In this document: in pieces, positions 1 through 10,054 of the stretch
Layout of the letters: each line of letters starts with the position of its first letter
Numbering within the stretch: position 1 is the first letter of the stretch
Origin: Flexivirga caeni
GTDB lineage: Bacteria; Actinomycetota; Actinomycetes; Actinomycetales; Dermatophilaceae
Length of the DNA: 64,000 bases
NCBI RefSeq assembly: GCF_003724155.1
Contig: NZ_RJJQ01000008.1
Coordinates: 124,001-188,000 of the forward strand
Direction: 5' to 3'
Program-made: the position numbers and the translations under genes
Notes under the pieces: generated by a model
Databases searched by the model: none
The model's input: the letters and a program-made list of their open reading frames with translations, nothing else
What the model was told of the DNA's origin: nothing

Positions 1-1
1 G

Positions 2-403
2 TTGCCCACCGGTCCGTCGGGGCCGGCCAACCAGCTGGCCGGAGGCAACGTGGTGATGTTCGCCAAGGCCAGCAAGGCGCAGCAGGACGCCGCCTGGAAG
101 TTCCTGAGCTTCATGACCACCCCGGCGCAGCAGGCTGCCTGGTCGACAGCCAGCGGTTACCTGCCGGTGACCTCCCAAGCGCTGCCGCTGATGAGCAGCT
201 TCCTGAAGTCGCACCCGTATCAGAAGTTCGCCGCCGAGTCGCTGGAGTGGGCGCAGGACACCCCGCCGTACGCCTCGGTCTCGGAGACGCAAGGTGACCT
301 GGCACTCGGCCTGCAGGCCGCGCTCGGCAACGGCAAGGACCCGGCCGCCGCGTTGAAGACGGCACAGGCGAACGCGATGAAGCACATGAACGGGGCGCAG
401 TGA
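2..403 (+). CDS. Sugar ABC transporter substrate-binding protein, C-terminal part
   Basis: This is the 3' end of a gene that begins before the window, so the apparent start near base 2 is not real. The last ~133 residues carry the usual end of a family-1 (MalE/UgpB-type) extracellular solute-binding protein: a GGNVVMFAKASK segment, then AAWKFLSFMTTPAQQAAW and GYLPV. These proteins are lipoproteins that capture sugars outside the membrane and deliver them to a permease pair. The stop overlaps the GTG start of the next gene, which is the matching permease, so the two are translationally coupled. The substrate cannot be told from this fragment. Confidence 0.88.
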   Translation: MPTGPSGPANQLAGGNVVMFAKASKAQQDAAWKFLSFMTTPAQQAAWSTASGYLPVTSQALPLMSSFLKSHPYQKFAAESLEWAQDTPPYASVSETQGDLALGLQAALGNGKDPAAALKTAQANAMKHMNGAQ

Positions 404-1293
404 CCGGCACCACTTTGCCGGGCAGCACCCGACGACTGCCCGGACGGCGCGCCACGCGCCGCCCGGGCACGTCGACGACCGGTCGCGTCGTCCGGCTCGT
501 CGTGGCAGCGCTGGTCGGTCTTGCCTTCATCGCGCCGCTCTACTGGGTGTTCGTGACGTCGACACTGAATACGTCGCAGGCGTACTCGTTCTCCTGGGCT
601 TCGCTCGTCCCGCACCCGAACTTCAGCAACTACGACCGTGCCTGGCACATGGCCCCGTGGGAGCGGTTCTTCACCAACACGATCTTCATCGCCGTGTGCA
701 CCGTCGTGCTGGCGCTGCTCACCTCACTGCTCGCCGGCTTCGCGTTCTCGGTGATGCGCTTCCGGGGACGCGGCGCGCTCTTCGGGCTGGTGCTGTCGGT
801 GATGATGGTCCCGCAGAGCGTGCTGTTGATCCCGGACTACATCATCGCCCAGCACCTGCACCTGCTGAACACCTACTGGATCCAGATCCTGCCTTTCGGC
901 GCAAGCGTTTTCGGCATCTTCCTGGTGCGGCAGTTCTTCCTGAACGTGCCCAAGGAGCTCTTCGAGGCCGCAGAACTCGACGGCTGCGGCCCGTTGCGGA
1001 TCCTTTTCTGGGTGGGTCTGCCGATGGTGCGCCCGGCCTTGCTGGTGCTCGGCCTGAACGTCCTGATGGGTTCGTGGAACGCGTTCCTGTGGCCGTATGT
1101 CATGACGTCATCGAATGCCGTGCGACCGATCGAGGTCGGTCTGTCGGTGTTCTCCAGCACCAACGGCACCGACTACACCGGCCTGTGCGCGAGCGTCTCG
1201 TTCACGACCATCCCGGTCCTCGTGGTCTTCCTGCTGCTGCAGAAGCAGTTCATCACCGGCGCGTTCTCGGCGGCCGGTGGCGTTCGTGGCTGA
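400..1293 (+). CDS. Carbohydrate ABC transporter permease (MalG/UgpE family)
   Basis: A 297-residue integral membrane subunit of a sugar importer. After a basic N-terminus (~30 residues) the first membrane segment is followed by a periplasmic loop (TSQAYSFSWASLVPHPNFSNY), typical of MalG-type subunits, and then further hydrophobic helices. The EAA loop that docks onto the ATPase is visible around residues 188-205 (EAAELDGCGPLRILFW). The GTG start overlaps the stop of the binding-protein gene by 4 nt. The partner permease and any ATPase are not in the window, so they lie upstream or elsewhere (a shared MsiK-type ATPase is common in actinobacteria). Confidence 0.93.
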   Translation: MTGTTLPGSTRRLPGRRATRRPGTSTTGRVVRLVVAALVGLAFIAPLYWVFVTSTLNTSQAYSFSWASLVPHPNFSNYDRAWHMAPWERFFTNTIFIAVCTVVLALLTSLLAGFAFSVMRFRGRGALFGLVLSVMMVPQSVLLIPDYIIAQHLHLLNTYWIQILPFGASVFGIFLVRQFFLNVPKELFEAAELDGCGPLRILFWVGLPMVRPALLVLGLNVLMGSWNAFLWPYVMTSSNAVRPIEVGLSVFSSTNGTDYTGLCASVSFTTIPVLVVFLLLQKQFITGAFSAAGGVRG

Positions 1294-1320
1294 CGAGCCG
1301 TTCATTTCCAAGGAGAATTC

Positions 1321-2589
1321 ATGACAGTCGTCCAGTTCTGGGGCGGACTCGGAGTCATCGGATCCAGCAAGATCACCCTGACCGAGGGCAGCCACCGGGT
1401 GATGCTGGACATCGGGCTCGACATACCCAGTCAGACCGACCTGTTCCGCGCGCCGGTGCGCGAGCGCGCGGGCCGCGAACTCGCCGACCGGTTGCGTTTG
1501 GGTATGGCGCCGCGCGTCCCGGGCCTCTGGGACCGGCGCTGGCTGTCGGACGAGGATGCCGCACTGGCCGAACCCACCGAGGAGACAGCGGTTTTCGCCA
1601 GTCATGCACACATCGACCACACCGGCCTGGCGGGTTTTGTCCGGGCCGGCATCCCGATGCACGCGCATGCGGACACAGTGCGGGTGCTGGACGCGCTGGA
1701 GGCTTCCGGTGAACGCCTGGCCGGCGCGGCGCCGCAGTGGATCCCGTTGCAGGACGGTGAGATCCGCGACTTCGGCCCGTTCAGCGTGCAGTGCATCCGG
1801 GTCGATCACGACGTGCCGGGGGCGAGCGGTTACCTGGTCACCTGCCCCGACGGGGTGCTCGCGTTCACCGGCGATCTACGCTTCCACGGCGAGCACCCGG
1901 AGCTGACCCAGGCCTTCGTGGAGCGGGTGCGCGGTGTCGACGCGTTCGTGACCGAGGGCACGCTGATGAGTTTCGACCCGCCGGAGGGCGTGATCCGCGA
2001 TGAGGCCGCCGTGAACGCCGATTTCGTGCAGACGCTCGACCACGCCGGGCTGGTGCTCCTGTCGGTCTACCCGCGGGACGTCGAGCGCGCGGCCGAGTTC
2101 ACCGCACTCGCGCGGCAACACGGCCGCACGATCCTGTGGCCCGCTCAGGTCGCCGACTTCTTGCAGCGGATGGGCGTCGAGGCGGCGCCGTTCACCGAGG
2201 AGCTGCTGGACGAGGTCCGGGCGCAGCCCGCGTCATACGTCATCCAGCCGGACACCACGGAGCTGCCCAGCCTGCTCGACCTGCCGATCACGCCGGGGAC
2301 GCCGTTCTTCCACGCCAACGGTGCGCCGCTGGGCGAATTCGACCCGCACTGGGCGGTTTTCGCCGACTGGCTGGCCGCGCTCGGCGTCACGCTGCTGCGC
2401 CGCGGCTCGTCCGGACACGCGACCGCCGACGCCATCTTCGCCATGATCGAGACCATTCACCCGAAGGTGGTATTCCCGATCCACACGATGTCGCCGACCC
2501 GCTTCCTGATGCCCTCGGGCGTGCGCCGGGTCATCCCGCACTATGGCGAGCGCTTCGACCTGCGGGGCAATCTGCTGGCGGCGGACTGA
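1321..2589 (+). CDS. MBL-fold / beta-CASP-like metallo-hydrolase
   Basis: A 422-residue metallo-beta-lactamase-fold protein. The metal-binding motif SHAHIDHTGL lies near residue 98, a further His in RVDHDVPGASGY near 162, and the metal-bridging Asp in FTGDLRFHG near 185. The C-terminus has GSSGHATADAIFAMIETIHP followed by FPIHTMSP, which resembles the SGHA and P-[IV]-H segments of the RNase J / CPSF beta-CASP group. A clear AAGGAG ribosome-binding site precedes the ATG, 27 nt after the sugar permease, so it is probably in the same operon. The substrate (RNA or a small phosphodiester) is not known. It ends 3 bp from the convergent guaB. Confidence 0.8.
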   Translation: MTVVQFWGGLGVIGSSKITLTEGSHRVMLDIGLDIPSQTDLFRAPVRERAGRELADRLRLGMAPRVPGLWDRRWLSDEDAALAEPTEETAVFASHAHIDHTGLAGFVRAGIPMHAHADTVRVLDALEASGERLAGAAPQWIPLQDGEIRDFGPFSVQCIRVDHDVPGASGYLVTCPDGVLAFTGDLRFHGEHPELTQAFVERVRGVDAFVTEGTLMSFDPPEGVIRDEAAVNADFVQTLDHAGLVLLSVYPRDVERAAEFTALARQHGRTILWPAQVADFLQRMGVEAAPFTEELLDEVRAQPASYVIQPDTTELPSLLDLPITPGTPFFHANGAPLGEFDPHWAVFADWLAALGVTLLRRGSSGHATADAIFAMIETIHPKVVFPIHTMSPTRFLMPSGVRRVIPHYGERFDLRGNLLAAD

Positions 2590-2592
2590 CGG

Positions 2593-4170
<1,578 letters not shown>

Positions 4171-4959
4171 TCAGTCGGCGCCGGTCGGGCCGCTGGATGT
4201 GCCGCTGCTGGAGGAGGTGCCGCTGCTCGTCGGCGACACTGGGGACCAGACGGGCGCCGTGGTCGACGTGGGCGCCGGGGACGAAGGCCCGTGCGTGGGA
4301 CCGGTCGGTTGCGGACTGGTGGGCTTGGACGTCGGCGAACCGCTCGGGCTGGTGGAACCGGACGAGGTGGACGACGGTGAGGTCGGGGTGGTCCTGGGAC
4401 TCGTCGGCCGGCTGGTGGGAGTGGTCGACGGCGGGGTCGTCGACGTGGTGGAGGGCGCCGACCCGCCCTTGTCCGGCGGCAGGATCGCGCCCGGAAGCAC
4501 GCGGGGCAGGGTGGTGGGCACTGGCCTGTTCGTGGCGACCGAACCGACACCCGTGGCCGGCATCCGCCGTGGGGACGCGGGCGCCTGTTCGGATGTGGCG
4601 CTCGTGGCGGAGCCGGTGCTGGTCGGGCCGGCTGCGCCGGAGCCGAAGTCTGCGCTGCGGTGGACGAAACCCATGTGCCGGGCGACCTGGGCGATGCCGC
4701 CGACACCCGTGACGGCGGCTGCGACACCGGAGATGGACAGGGTGCCGACCGTGAGGGCCGCGACCACACCGGCCCTGACGTGCCGGTGCCGCCGGCGTGC
4801 GTAGCGCCCGCTGGGCAGGGACGTGTCAGGGGCGTCGATCTCGCGGACCCAGGCGCGCAGCGCCTCGCCGGTGGCGTCGCCCGGACGTGTCGCCTGGCGC
4901 CGGCCCAGCGCGTCCAGCAACTCGTCGTCGCGCCGGATGTCGTCGAGGTTAGGCGTCAT
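4171..4959 (-). CDS. RsdA-like anti-sigma factor with Ser/Thr/Pro-rich extracellular tail
   Basis: A 262-residue single-pass membrane protein. The cytosolic N-terminus ([14 protein letters not shown] near residues 9-22, then [11 protein letters not shown]) resembles the sigma-D-binding segment of mycobacterial RsdA, which sequesters SigD at the membrane. One membrane helix follows (about 52-75). The remaining ~170 residues are almost entirely Ser, Thr, Pro and Gly, a mucin-like outer tail. The ATG overlaps the sigD stop by 4 nt (ATGA), the usual sigma/anti-sigma coupling. The tail is much more biased than the helix-flanking region and may be cleaved or glycosylated; that is inference. Confidence 0.8.
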   Translation of the reverse strand: MTPNLDDIRRDDELLDALGRRQATRPGDATGEALRAWVREIDAPDTSLPSGRYARRRHRHVRAGVVAALTVGTLSISGVAAAVTGVGGIAQVARHMGFVHRSADFGSGAAGPTSTGSATSATSEQAPASPRRMPATGVGSVATNRPVPTTLPRVLPGAILPPDKGGSAPSTTSTTPPSTTPTSRPTSPRTTPTSPSSTSSGSTSPSGSPTSKPTSPQPTGPTHGPSSPAPTSTTAPVWSPVSPTSSGTSSSSGTSSGPTGAD

Positions 4960-5624
4960 GGTGCCGCGTCCTCGTCGAAGAAGCCGCGCAACCGGCACAG
5001 CGCACGGTGCTGGGCGACGCGCACCGCACCCGCGGACATGCCCAGGGCGTCGGCCGTCTCCTCCGCCGAGAGTCCTACGGCGACGCGCAGGGTGAGGATC
5101 TCGCGATGCTGGGGCGAGAGCCGGTCGAGCATCGCCCAGAGCCGGCCGGACTCGTCGCCGGTCAGCGCGCACTCCTCCGGGCCGGGTCGCTCGTCGACGG
5201 TCTCGGGGATCTCGTCGGTCGGCGCCGGCCGCCGGATGACCGAACGCTGCACGTCGGCAACCTTGTTGGCGGCGATGCGGTAGACGAACGCCTCGAAAGG
5301 CGCGCCACGGTCGGAGTAGCGCGGCAACGCGGTGAGGACGGCCACGCACACCTCCTGCGCCGCATCGGCGGCGGCATCGGCGGCAGCGGAAAACCTGCCC
5401 AGCTTGCCGCGCGCATAGCGAACGGCCAGCTGGTGTACGGCTGCCATGAGTTCGTTGGTGGCATCCGCGTCGCCGTCACGAGCGCCTGCCGCCAGATCGC
5501 GCAGGGAAGTCTGTGCGTTCGCTGGTGACATCGCTCGACGCGGCGAAAACGTTACGGGGGCAGCGTCCAACTCGCCGACCAGGTCGTCCTGGCCAGCACG
5601 CAATCGAGAAGTCCCCGAGTTCAC
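4956..5624 (-). CDS. sigD: ECF RNA polymerase sigma factor SigD
   Basis: An extracytoplasmic-function sigma factor. Region 2 reads [14 protein letters not shown] and [15 protein letters not shown], and region 4 reads [20 protein letters not shown] then [15 protein letters not shown]. Both are very close to what I recall of M. tuberculosis SigD, and the neighbours (guaB, RsdA-like anti-sigma, groES/groEL) are the same. I chose the GTG at 5624 because AAGGA sits about 6 nt before it; a GTG at 5654 and an ATG at 5531 are alternatives, and all retain both sigma regions. It likely directs a ribosome- or envelope-related stationary-phase regulon, as in mycobacteria (inference). Confidence 0.9.
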   Translation of the reverse strand: MNSGTSRLRAGQDDLVGELDAAPVTFSPRRAMSPANAQTSLRDLAAGARDGDADATNELMAAVHQLAVRYARGKLGRFSAAADAAADAAQEVCVAVLTALPRYSDRGAPFEAFVYRIAANKVADVQRSVIRRPAPTDEIPETVDERPGPEECALTGDESGRLWAMLDRLSPQHREILTLRVAVGLSAEETADALGMSAGAVRVAQHRALCRLRGFFDEDAAP

Positions 5625-5742
5625 GTTCGTTCCTTGTCCGGTCGCGGTAGGCACGTGGAAGTAGCCGCACTTTCCAGAGTAGGTCGTTCATCCGATTGCG
5701 GCCAGCTGATCGGGCAAATCCGCCTCCCCGCTGGGAGGCCCG

Positions 5743-5784
5743 GGTATGGCGAGGGCCCCGCCATACCGAGGTATGACGGGGCCC
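5743..5784 (-). terminator. Hairpin downstream of groEL, with alternative pairing
   Basis: Twenty-six bases past the groEL stop, GGGCCCCG (5753-5760) plus CATAC (5762-5766) pair with GTATG (5771-5775) plus CGGGGCCC (5777-5784), giving 13 base pairs around a short loop. The same CATACC can instead pair with GGTATGGC at 5743-5750 (partner GCCATACC at 5760-5767), so two exclusive hairpins are possible. There is no T-run, which is common for actinobacterial terminators. It probably ends groES-groEL transcripts. Confidence 0.6.
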
Positions 5785-5809
5785 GTTGCGGTGTTTCAAG
5801 CGAGGCAGG

Positions 5810-7444
<1,635 letters not shown>

Positions 7445-7447
7445 TCA

Positions 7448-7502
7448 CGTATGACGACGCCTCGGCCCCGCTCGAAGTGAGCGAGCCGAGGCACGTCATA
7501 CG
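7448..7502 (-). promoter_or_regulatory. Long imperfect hairpin in the groES-groEL intergenic region
   Basis: CGTATGACG (7448-7456) pairs with CGTCATACG (7494-7502), GCCTCGGC (7459-7466) with GCCGAGGC (7485-7492), and CGCTC (7469-7473) with GAGCG (7479-7483). That is 22 base pairs with small bulges and a 5-nt loop. It lies in the transcript between groES and groEL, so it could be a processing or partial-termination element giving more GroES than GroEL. The function is inference; the pairing is seen directly. Confidence 0.6.
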
Positions 7503-7516
7503 CAAAGTGTGGGGTC

Positions 7517-7813
7517 TTACTTGGTGACGACCGCGAGGACGTCGCGGGCCGAGAGGATGAGCAGCTCCTCGCCGGCGTACTTCACCTCGGTGCCGCCGTA
7601 CTTGGAGTAGATGACGCGGTCGCCGACAGCGACGTCCAGCGGGACGCGCTGGCCGTTGTCGTCGACGCGACCCGGACCGATGGCCAGGACCTCGCCCTCC
7701 TGGGGCTTCTCCTTGGCGGTGTCCGGGATGACCAGGCCTGAGGCGGTGGTCTGCTCGGCCTCGACGGACTTGACGACGATGCGGTCCTCGAGCGGCTTGA
7801 TGTTCACCGACAC
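7517..7813 (-). CDS. groES: 10-kDa co-chaperonin GroES
   Basis: A 98-residue co-chaperonin that caps the GroEL ring. The start [15 protein letters not shown], the mobile-loop region [20 protein letters not shown] and the C-terminal [17 protein letters not shown] are all standard. The GTG start is preceded by AGGAAGG. It is the first gene of the heat-shock operon and is controlled by two CIRCE operators upstream. Confidence 0.97.
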   Translation of the reverse strand: MSVNIKPLEDRIVVKSVEAEQTTASGLVIPDTAKEKPQEGEVLAIGPGRVDDNGQRVPLDVAVGDRVIYSKYGGTEVKYAGEELLILSARDVLAVVTK

Positions 7814-7928
7814 GGTGTGACCTTCCTGTTCTGGGGCCCGATCGAGCGGGCCGTGGATGCGTGCCCTGGTCAGCTACCGACCGGGGTATGTCGTGGGCGC
7901 CGTCGCGGGGGTCGACCACGAACTCCGG

Positions 7929-7955
7929 TTGGCACTGTCCCAGGAAGAGTGCCAG
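7929..7955 (-). promoter_or_regulatory. CIRCE element 2 (HrcA operator), downstream of the groES -10
   Basis: TTGGCACTG, nine spacer bases, GAGTGCCAG. This matches the CIRCE consensus TTAGCACTC-N9-GAGTGCTAA in 14 of 18 arm positions with the exact 9-nt spacing. It covers the expected transcription start of groES, so HrcA bound here would block initiation. HrcA itself is not encoded in the window. Confidence 0.85.
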
Positions 7956-7960
7956 CACAG

Positions 7961-7989
7961 AATCTATGCGGTCGTTAGCACTCATGCAA
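7961..7989 (-). promoter_or_regulatory. groES-groEL promoter (-35 TTGCAT, -10 TAGATT)
   Basis: Read on the minus strand, TTGCAT (7989-7984) and TAGATT (7966-7961) are separated by exactly 17 bp. This is a good housekeeping-sigma promoter. The -35 and the spacer lie inside CIRCE element 1, and element 2 starts just after the -10, so two repressor sites bracket the promoter. Confidence 0.7.
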
Positions 7990-8001
7990 CTTGAGTGCCA
8001 A
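7975..8001 (-). promoter_or_regulatory. CIRCE element 1 (HrcA operator), overlapping the -35
   Basis: TTAGCACTC, nine bases, GAGTGCCAA. This is 17 of 18 matches to the CIRCE arms with the canonical spacing. Its centre is 46 bp from that of element 2. HrcA is the family repressor that binds CIRCE until heat shock draws GroEL away. Confidence 0.93.
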
Positions 8002-8022
8002 GAATGATCCGGCGGCGAGTGC

Positions 8023-8649
8023 TCAGGCGGGTTCGGGCGAGTATCGCGCGAGGGCCTTGTGCGGGTACCAGTTGGTGAACGCGATGGCGGCGATGACCAG
8101 CGCGACCTGGATGACCCAGTTGGTCCAGATGTTGGTGGGGTCGTGCAGGGGCCCGTCACCCAGGTAGCCGACGATCGCGCTGGCCAGGAATGCGGTTGCC
8201 CATGCCGAGCTGAGTGCGTAGTTCACCCGCATGAACAGCGGGCTGTCCCAATGCTCGCGTTCGGTCATCTCCCGCGCGTAGGCCACCGTGAAGGGCCGTC
8301 GCGCAACGATCGAGCCGACGGTGACCAGCGCGATGACAGCGTTGCAGATCTCGGCCGCCCACAGCCCCAGCCAATGCCGGGTGTCCGGGAAGGCGACCAC
8401 GACGATGAGCATCAGCCCGAAGACGACGATCCCGCTGACCTCGAGCAGCTTAGGGCGCCGACCAATCGCCGCGCCGCTCGCCGTGATCGCGATCGCCAGT
8501 GCGCAGGCCAGGCCGGAGGCGAGCGCGACGCGCCCCGGGCCCTCGACGAGGACGAGCAGAAGCCACGGCGCGAAGCCAACAATGGGCAGGCTGAGCAGGC
8601 GGCGCAATGGCGTGTCGTCCCCGGACCGTACCGTCGCGTTCCTGGTCAT
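8023..8649 (-). CDS. Conserved membrane protein in TetR/Sua5-like operon
   Basis: A 208-residue protein with about six hydrophobic helices (for example VGFAPWLLLVLVEG near 24-37 and IVVFGLMLIVVVAF near 73-86). I do not recognise the family with certainty. It has no signal peptide and ends in a short polar tail. The ATG overlaps the stop of the Sua5-like gene by 4 nt (ATGA), so it is the third, translationally coupled gene of a TetR-led operon. A transporter or membrane-sensor role would fit, but nothing in the sequence identifies a substrate. Confidence 0.75.
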   Translation of the reverse strand: MTRNATVRSGDDTPLRRLLSLPIVGFAPWLLLVLVEGPGRVALASGLACALAIAITASGAAIGRRPKLLEVSGIVVFGLMLIVVVAFPDTRHWLGLWAAEICNAVIALVTVGSIVARRPFTVAYAREMTEREHWDSPLFMRVNYALSSAWATAFLASAIVGYLGDGPLHDPTNIWTNWVIQVALVIAAIAFTNWYPHKALARYSPEPA

Positions 8650-9305
8650 CGTGCCACCTGGGCGCAGGCGCCGAGCGTGCGGAGAAATCGTTCCTCGTCA
8701 TCCTCGGCGCCAGCGTCCTGGATTCCGTGGCGGTAGACGGACAGAGCGCCCTCGGCGCTCACGGCAAGCGTGGTCGTGGAGCCATGTCTCCCGTCACCGG
8801 CGCGGCAGGCGTCGCCGTCGAGGACCAGCAGGTCGCCGCCAAAGGCGCGATCGGCGCTCGCGGCGTCGGCGGCCGGCGGCGCGCCGGTGGCGTTGGCCGA
8901 GCTGCTGTATGCGAACTTCCGGTTGCGCAACAGCGGCTCCAGCTGCGGCAGCCACGCACCCGCGAGCGCAGCGACACCCTTGACGATCGCCGGAGCCAAC
9001 CACTCAGGTGTCGGTGGGCGGACGGGAATCAAGAGACTGAAGTGCGCGTCGAACATCAGCCACTCGACAAGTCGCTCACCATCCTGGTCCACGCCGAGAT
9101 AGGGGCGGATCACCTCGAAAGCGACCGGGGTGACACCGACCGGCTGGTCACGATCGCGGCCCTTGGCCACGTTGATACCGGTCGCCTCGTCCGCGAACAG
9201 CACGTACGCCAGCGGCGATGGGGTTGGGATCACAATCGGAGCTCCGAGCGCGAGCCGCGCTTCCGCTGCCGCAAATCCAGCGGCGTCCATGGCGACAACA
9301 GTCAT
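8646..9305 (-). CDS. Sua5/YrdC/YciO-like domain protein
   Basis: A 219-residue protein that looks like a YrdC-fold enzyme. It has KGRDRDQPVGVTP near residues 47-59, in place of the K-R/x-R...P substrate loop, and YSSSANATGAPPA near 137-149, which matches the S-A-N-x-S-G motif of threonylcarbamoyl-AMP synthases. The true t6A enzyme Sua5 makes TC-AMP for TsaB/D/E, but this copy is divergent and sits in a TetR operon rather than with the tsa genes, so it may be a paralogue with another carbamoyl/nucleotide substrate. GGAGG precedes the ATG, which overlaps the tetR stop (TGATG). The family call rests on motif recall. Confidence 0.65.
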   Translation of the reverse strand: MTVVAMDAAGFAAAEARLALGAPIVIPTPSPLAYVLFADEATGINVAKGRDRDQPVGVTPVAFEVIRPYLGVDQDGERLVEWLMFDAHFSLLIPVRPPTPEWLAPAIVKGVAALAGAWLPQLEPLLRNRKFAYSSSANATGAPPAADAASADRAFGGDLLVLDGDACRAGDGRHGSTTTLAVSAEGALSVYRHGIQDAGAEDDEERFLRTLGACAQVAR

Positions 9306-9949
9306 CAGTCCTCCAGGTGGTGAGGCGGGCAAGGCAGGGGGTCGTGAGCGCAACTACTTCGACTCGCGCCGTAGAGCGGCAGTGCGACCTCGTTCACGAG
9401 CGCGTCGATCGCAGCTTCGTCAAGCGGCTGCATCGTCATCAGCAGGTCGAACCGCGCCAGGTTCAGCGGCGCCCGGAGAGTGGCCGGCGCGAGCCGGGCG
9501 GTCGGGATCTCCCCGCGCTCTGCCGCCCGGTCGGCGATGTTCTGGGCCAATGCCTCCGCGGCACCGAACGCAACCCGGGATGCCTCGACGATCTCGGGAT
9601 TGCCCGGCAACTCGGCGGCAAGCGCAGGAACGGCGGCACCGAGAGAGATGAACCGCTCACTCACCTGGCGCAGCAGCGCCCGCAGATCACCGCTCAGCGT
9701 GCCCGTGTCCGGGTCGACCTGCGGTGCCATCGGCACTCGGCGCAGCACCATCGCGAGAACGAGGTCGGAACGCGACGGCCAGCGCCGATAGAGGACGCTC
9801 TTGCTCGTCGATGCCTCCGCAGCGACGGCGTCCATCGTCAACCCGGCATACCCGGCCCGCTCCAACACCATCCACGCGGCATCCAGCAGGGCGTCTTCCA
9901 GCGCTCGCCCGCGTCGACGGGTCGCTGGCTTCGTCGGTGAATCAACCAT
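9305..9949 (-). CDS. TetR/AcrR-family transcriptional regulator
   Basis: A 214-residue repressor. The N-terminal helix-turn-helix is classical: ALEDALLDAAWMVLERAGYA, then MDAVAAEASTSKSVLYRRW (residues ~38-57). The remainder is the helical ligand-binding domain. It is the first gene of a three-gene minus-strand operon with the Sua5-like protein and the membrane protein, so it probably regulates itself and those two. Direct repeats just upstream of its start are candidate operator half-sites. Confidence 0.9.
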   Translation of the reverse strand: MVDSPTKPATRRRGRALEDALLDAAWMVLERAGYAGLTMDAVAAEASTSKSVLYRRWPSRSDLVLAMVLRRVPMAPQVDPDTGTLSGDLRALLRQVSERFISLGAAVPALAAELPGNPEIVEASRVAFGAAEALAQNIADRAAERGEIPTARLAPATLRAPLNLARFDLLMTMQPLDEAAIDALVNEVALPLYGASRSSCAHDPLPCPPHHLED

Positions 9950-9956
9950 AGGAGAC

Positions 9957-9974
9957 TATTGGTATCTTATTGGT
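9957..9974 (-). promoter_or_regulatory. Direct repeat TATTGGT, possible TetR operator
   Basis: TATTGGT occurs at 9957-9963 and again at 9968-9974, 11 bp apart (one helical turn), immediately upstream of the tetR start at 9949. The segment is noticeably AT-rich compared with its surroundings. This is consistent with an operator and -10 region, although classical TetR sites are inverted rather than direct repeats. Confidence 0.35.
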
Positions 9975-10054
9975 CGGCGTGGTGCAAGTCCCTCCGACAG
10001 GCATGCGGCGGCCAGGAGGTGTGCTTGGTGACTGTGTGGGTGCCCCGCTGACCC

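Noticed and set aside
657-1712. 351-codon plus frame across the permease and hydrolase genes
   Set aside because: Arg/Ala/Gly-rich shadow of two well-supported genes in another frame.
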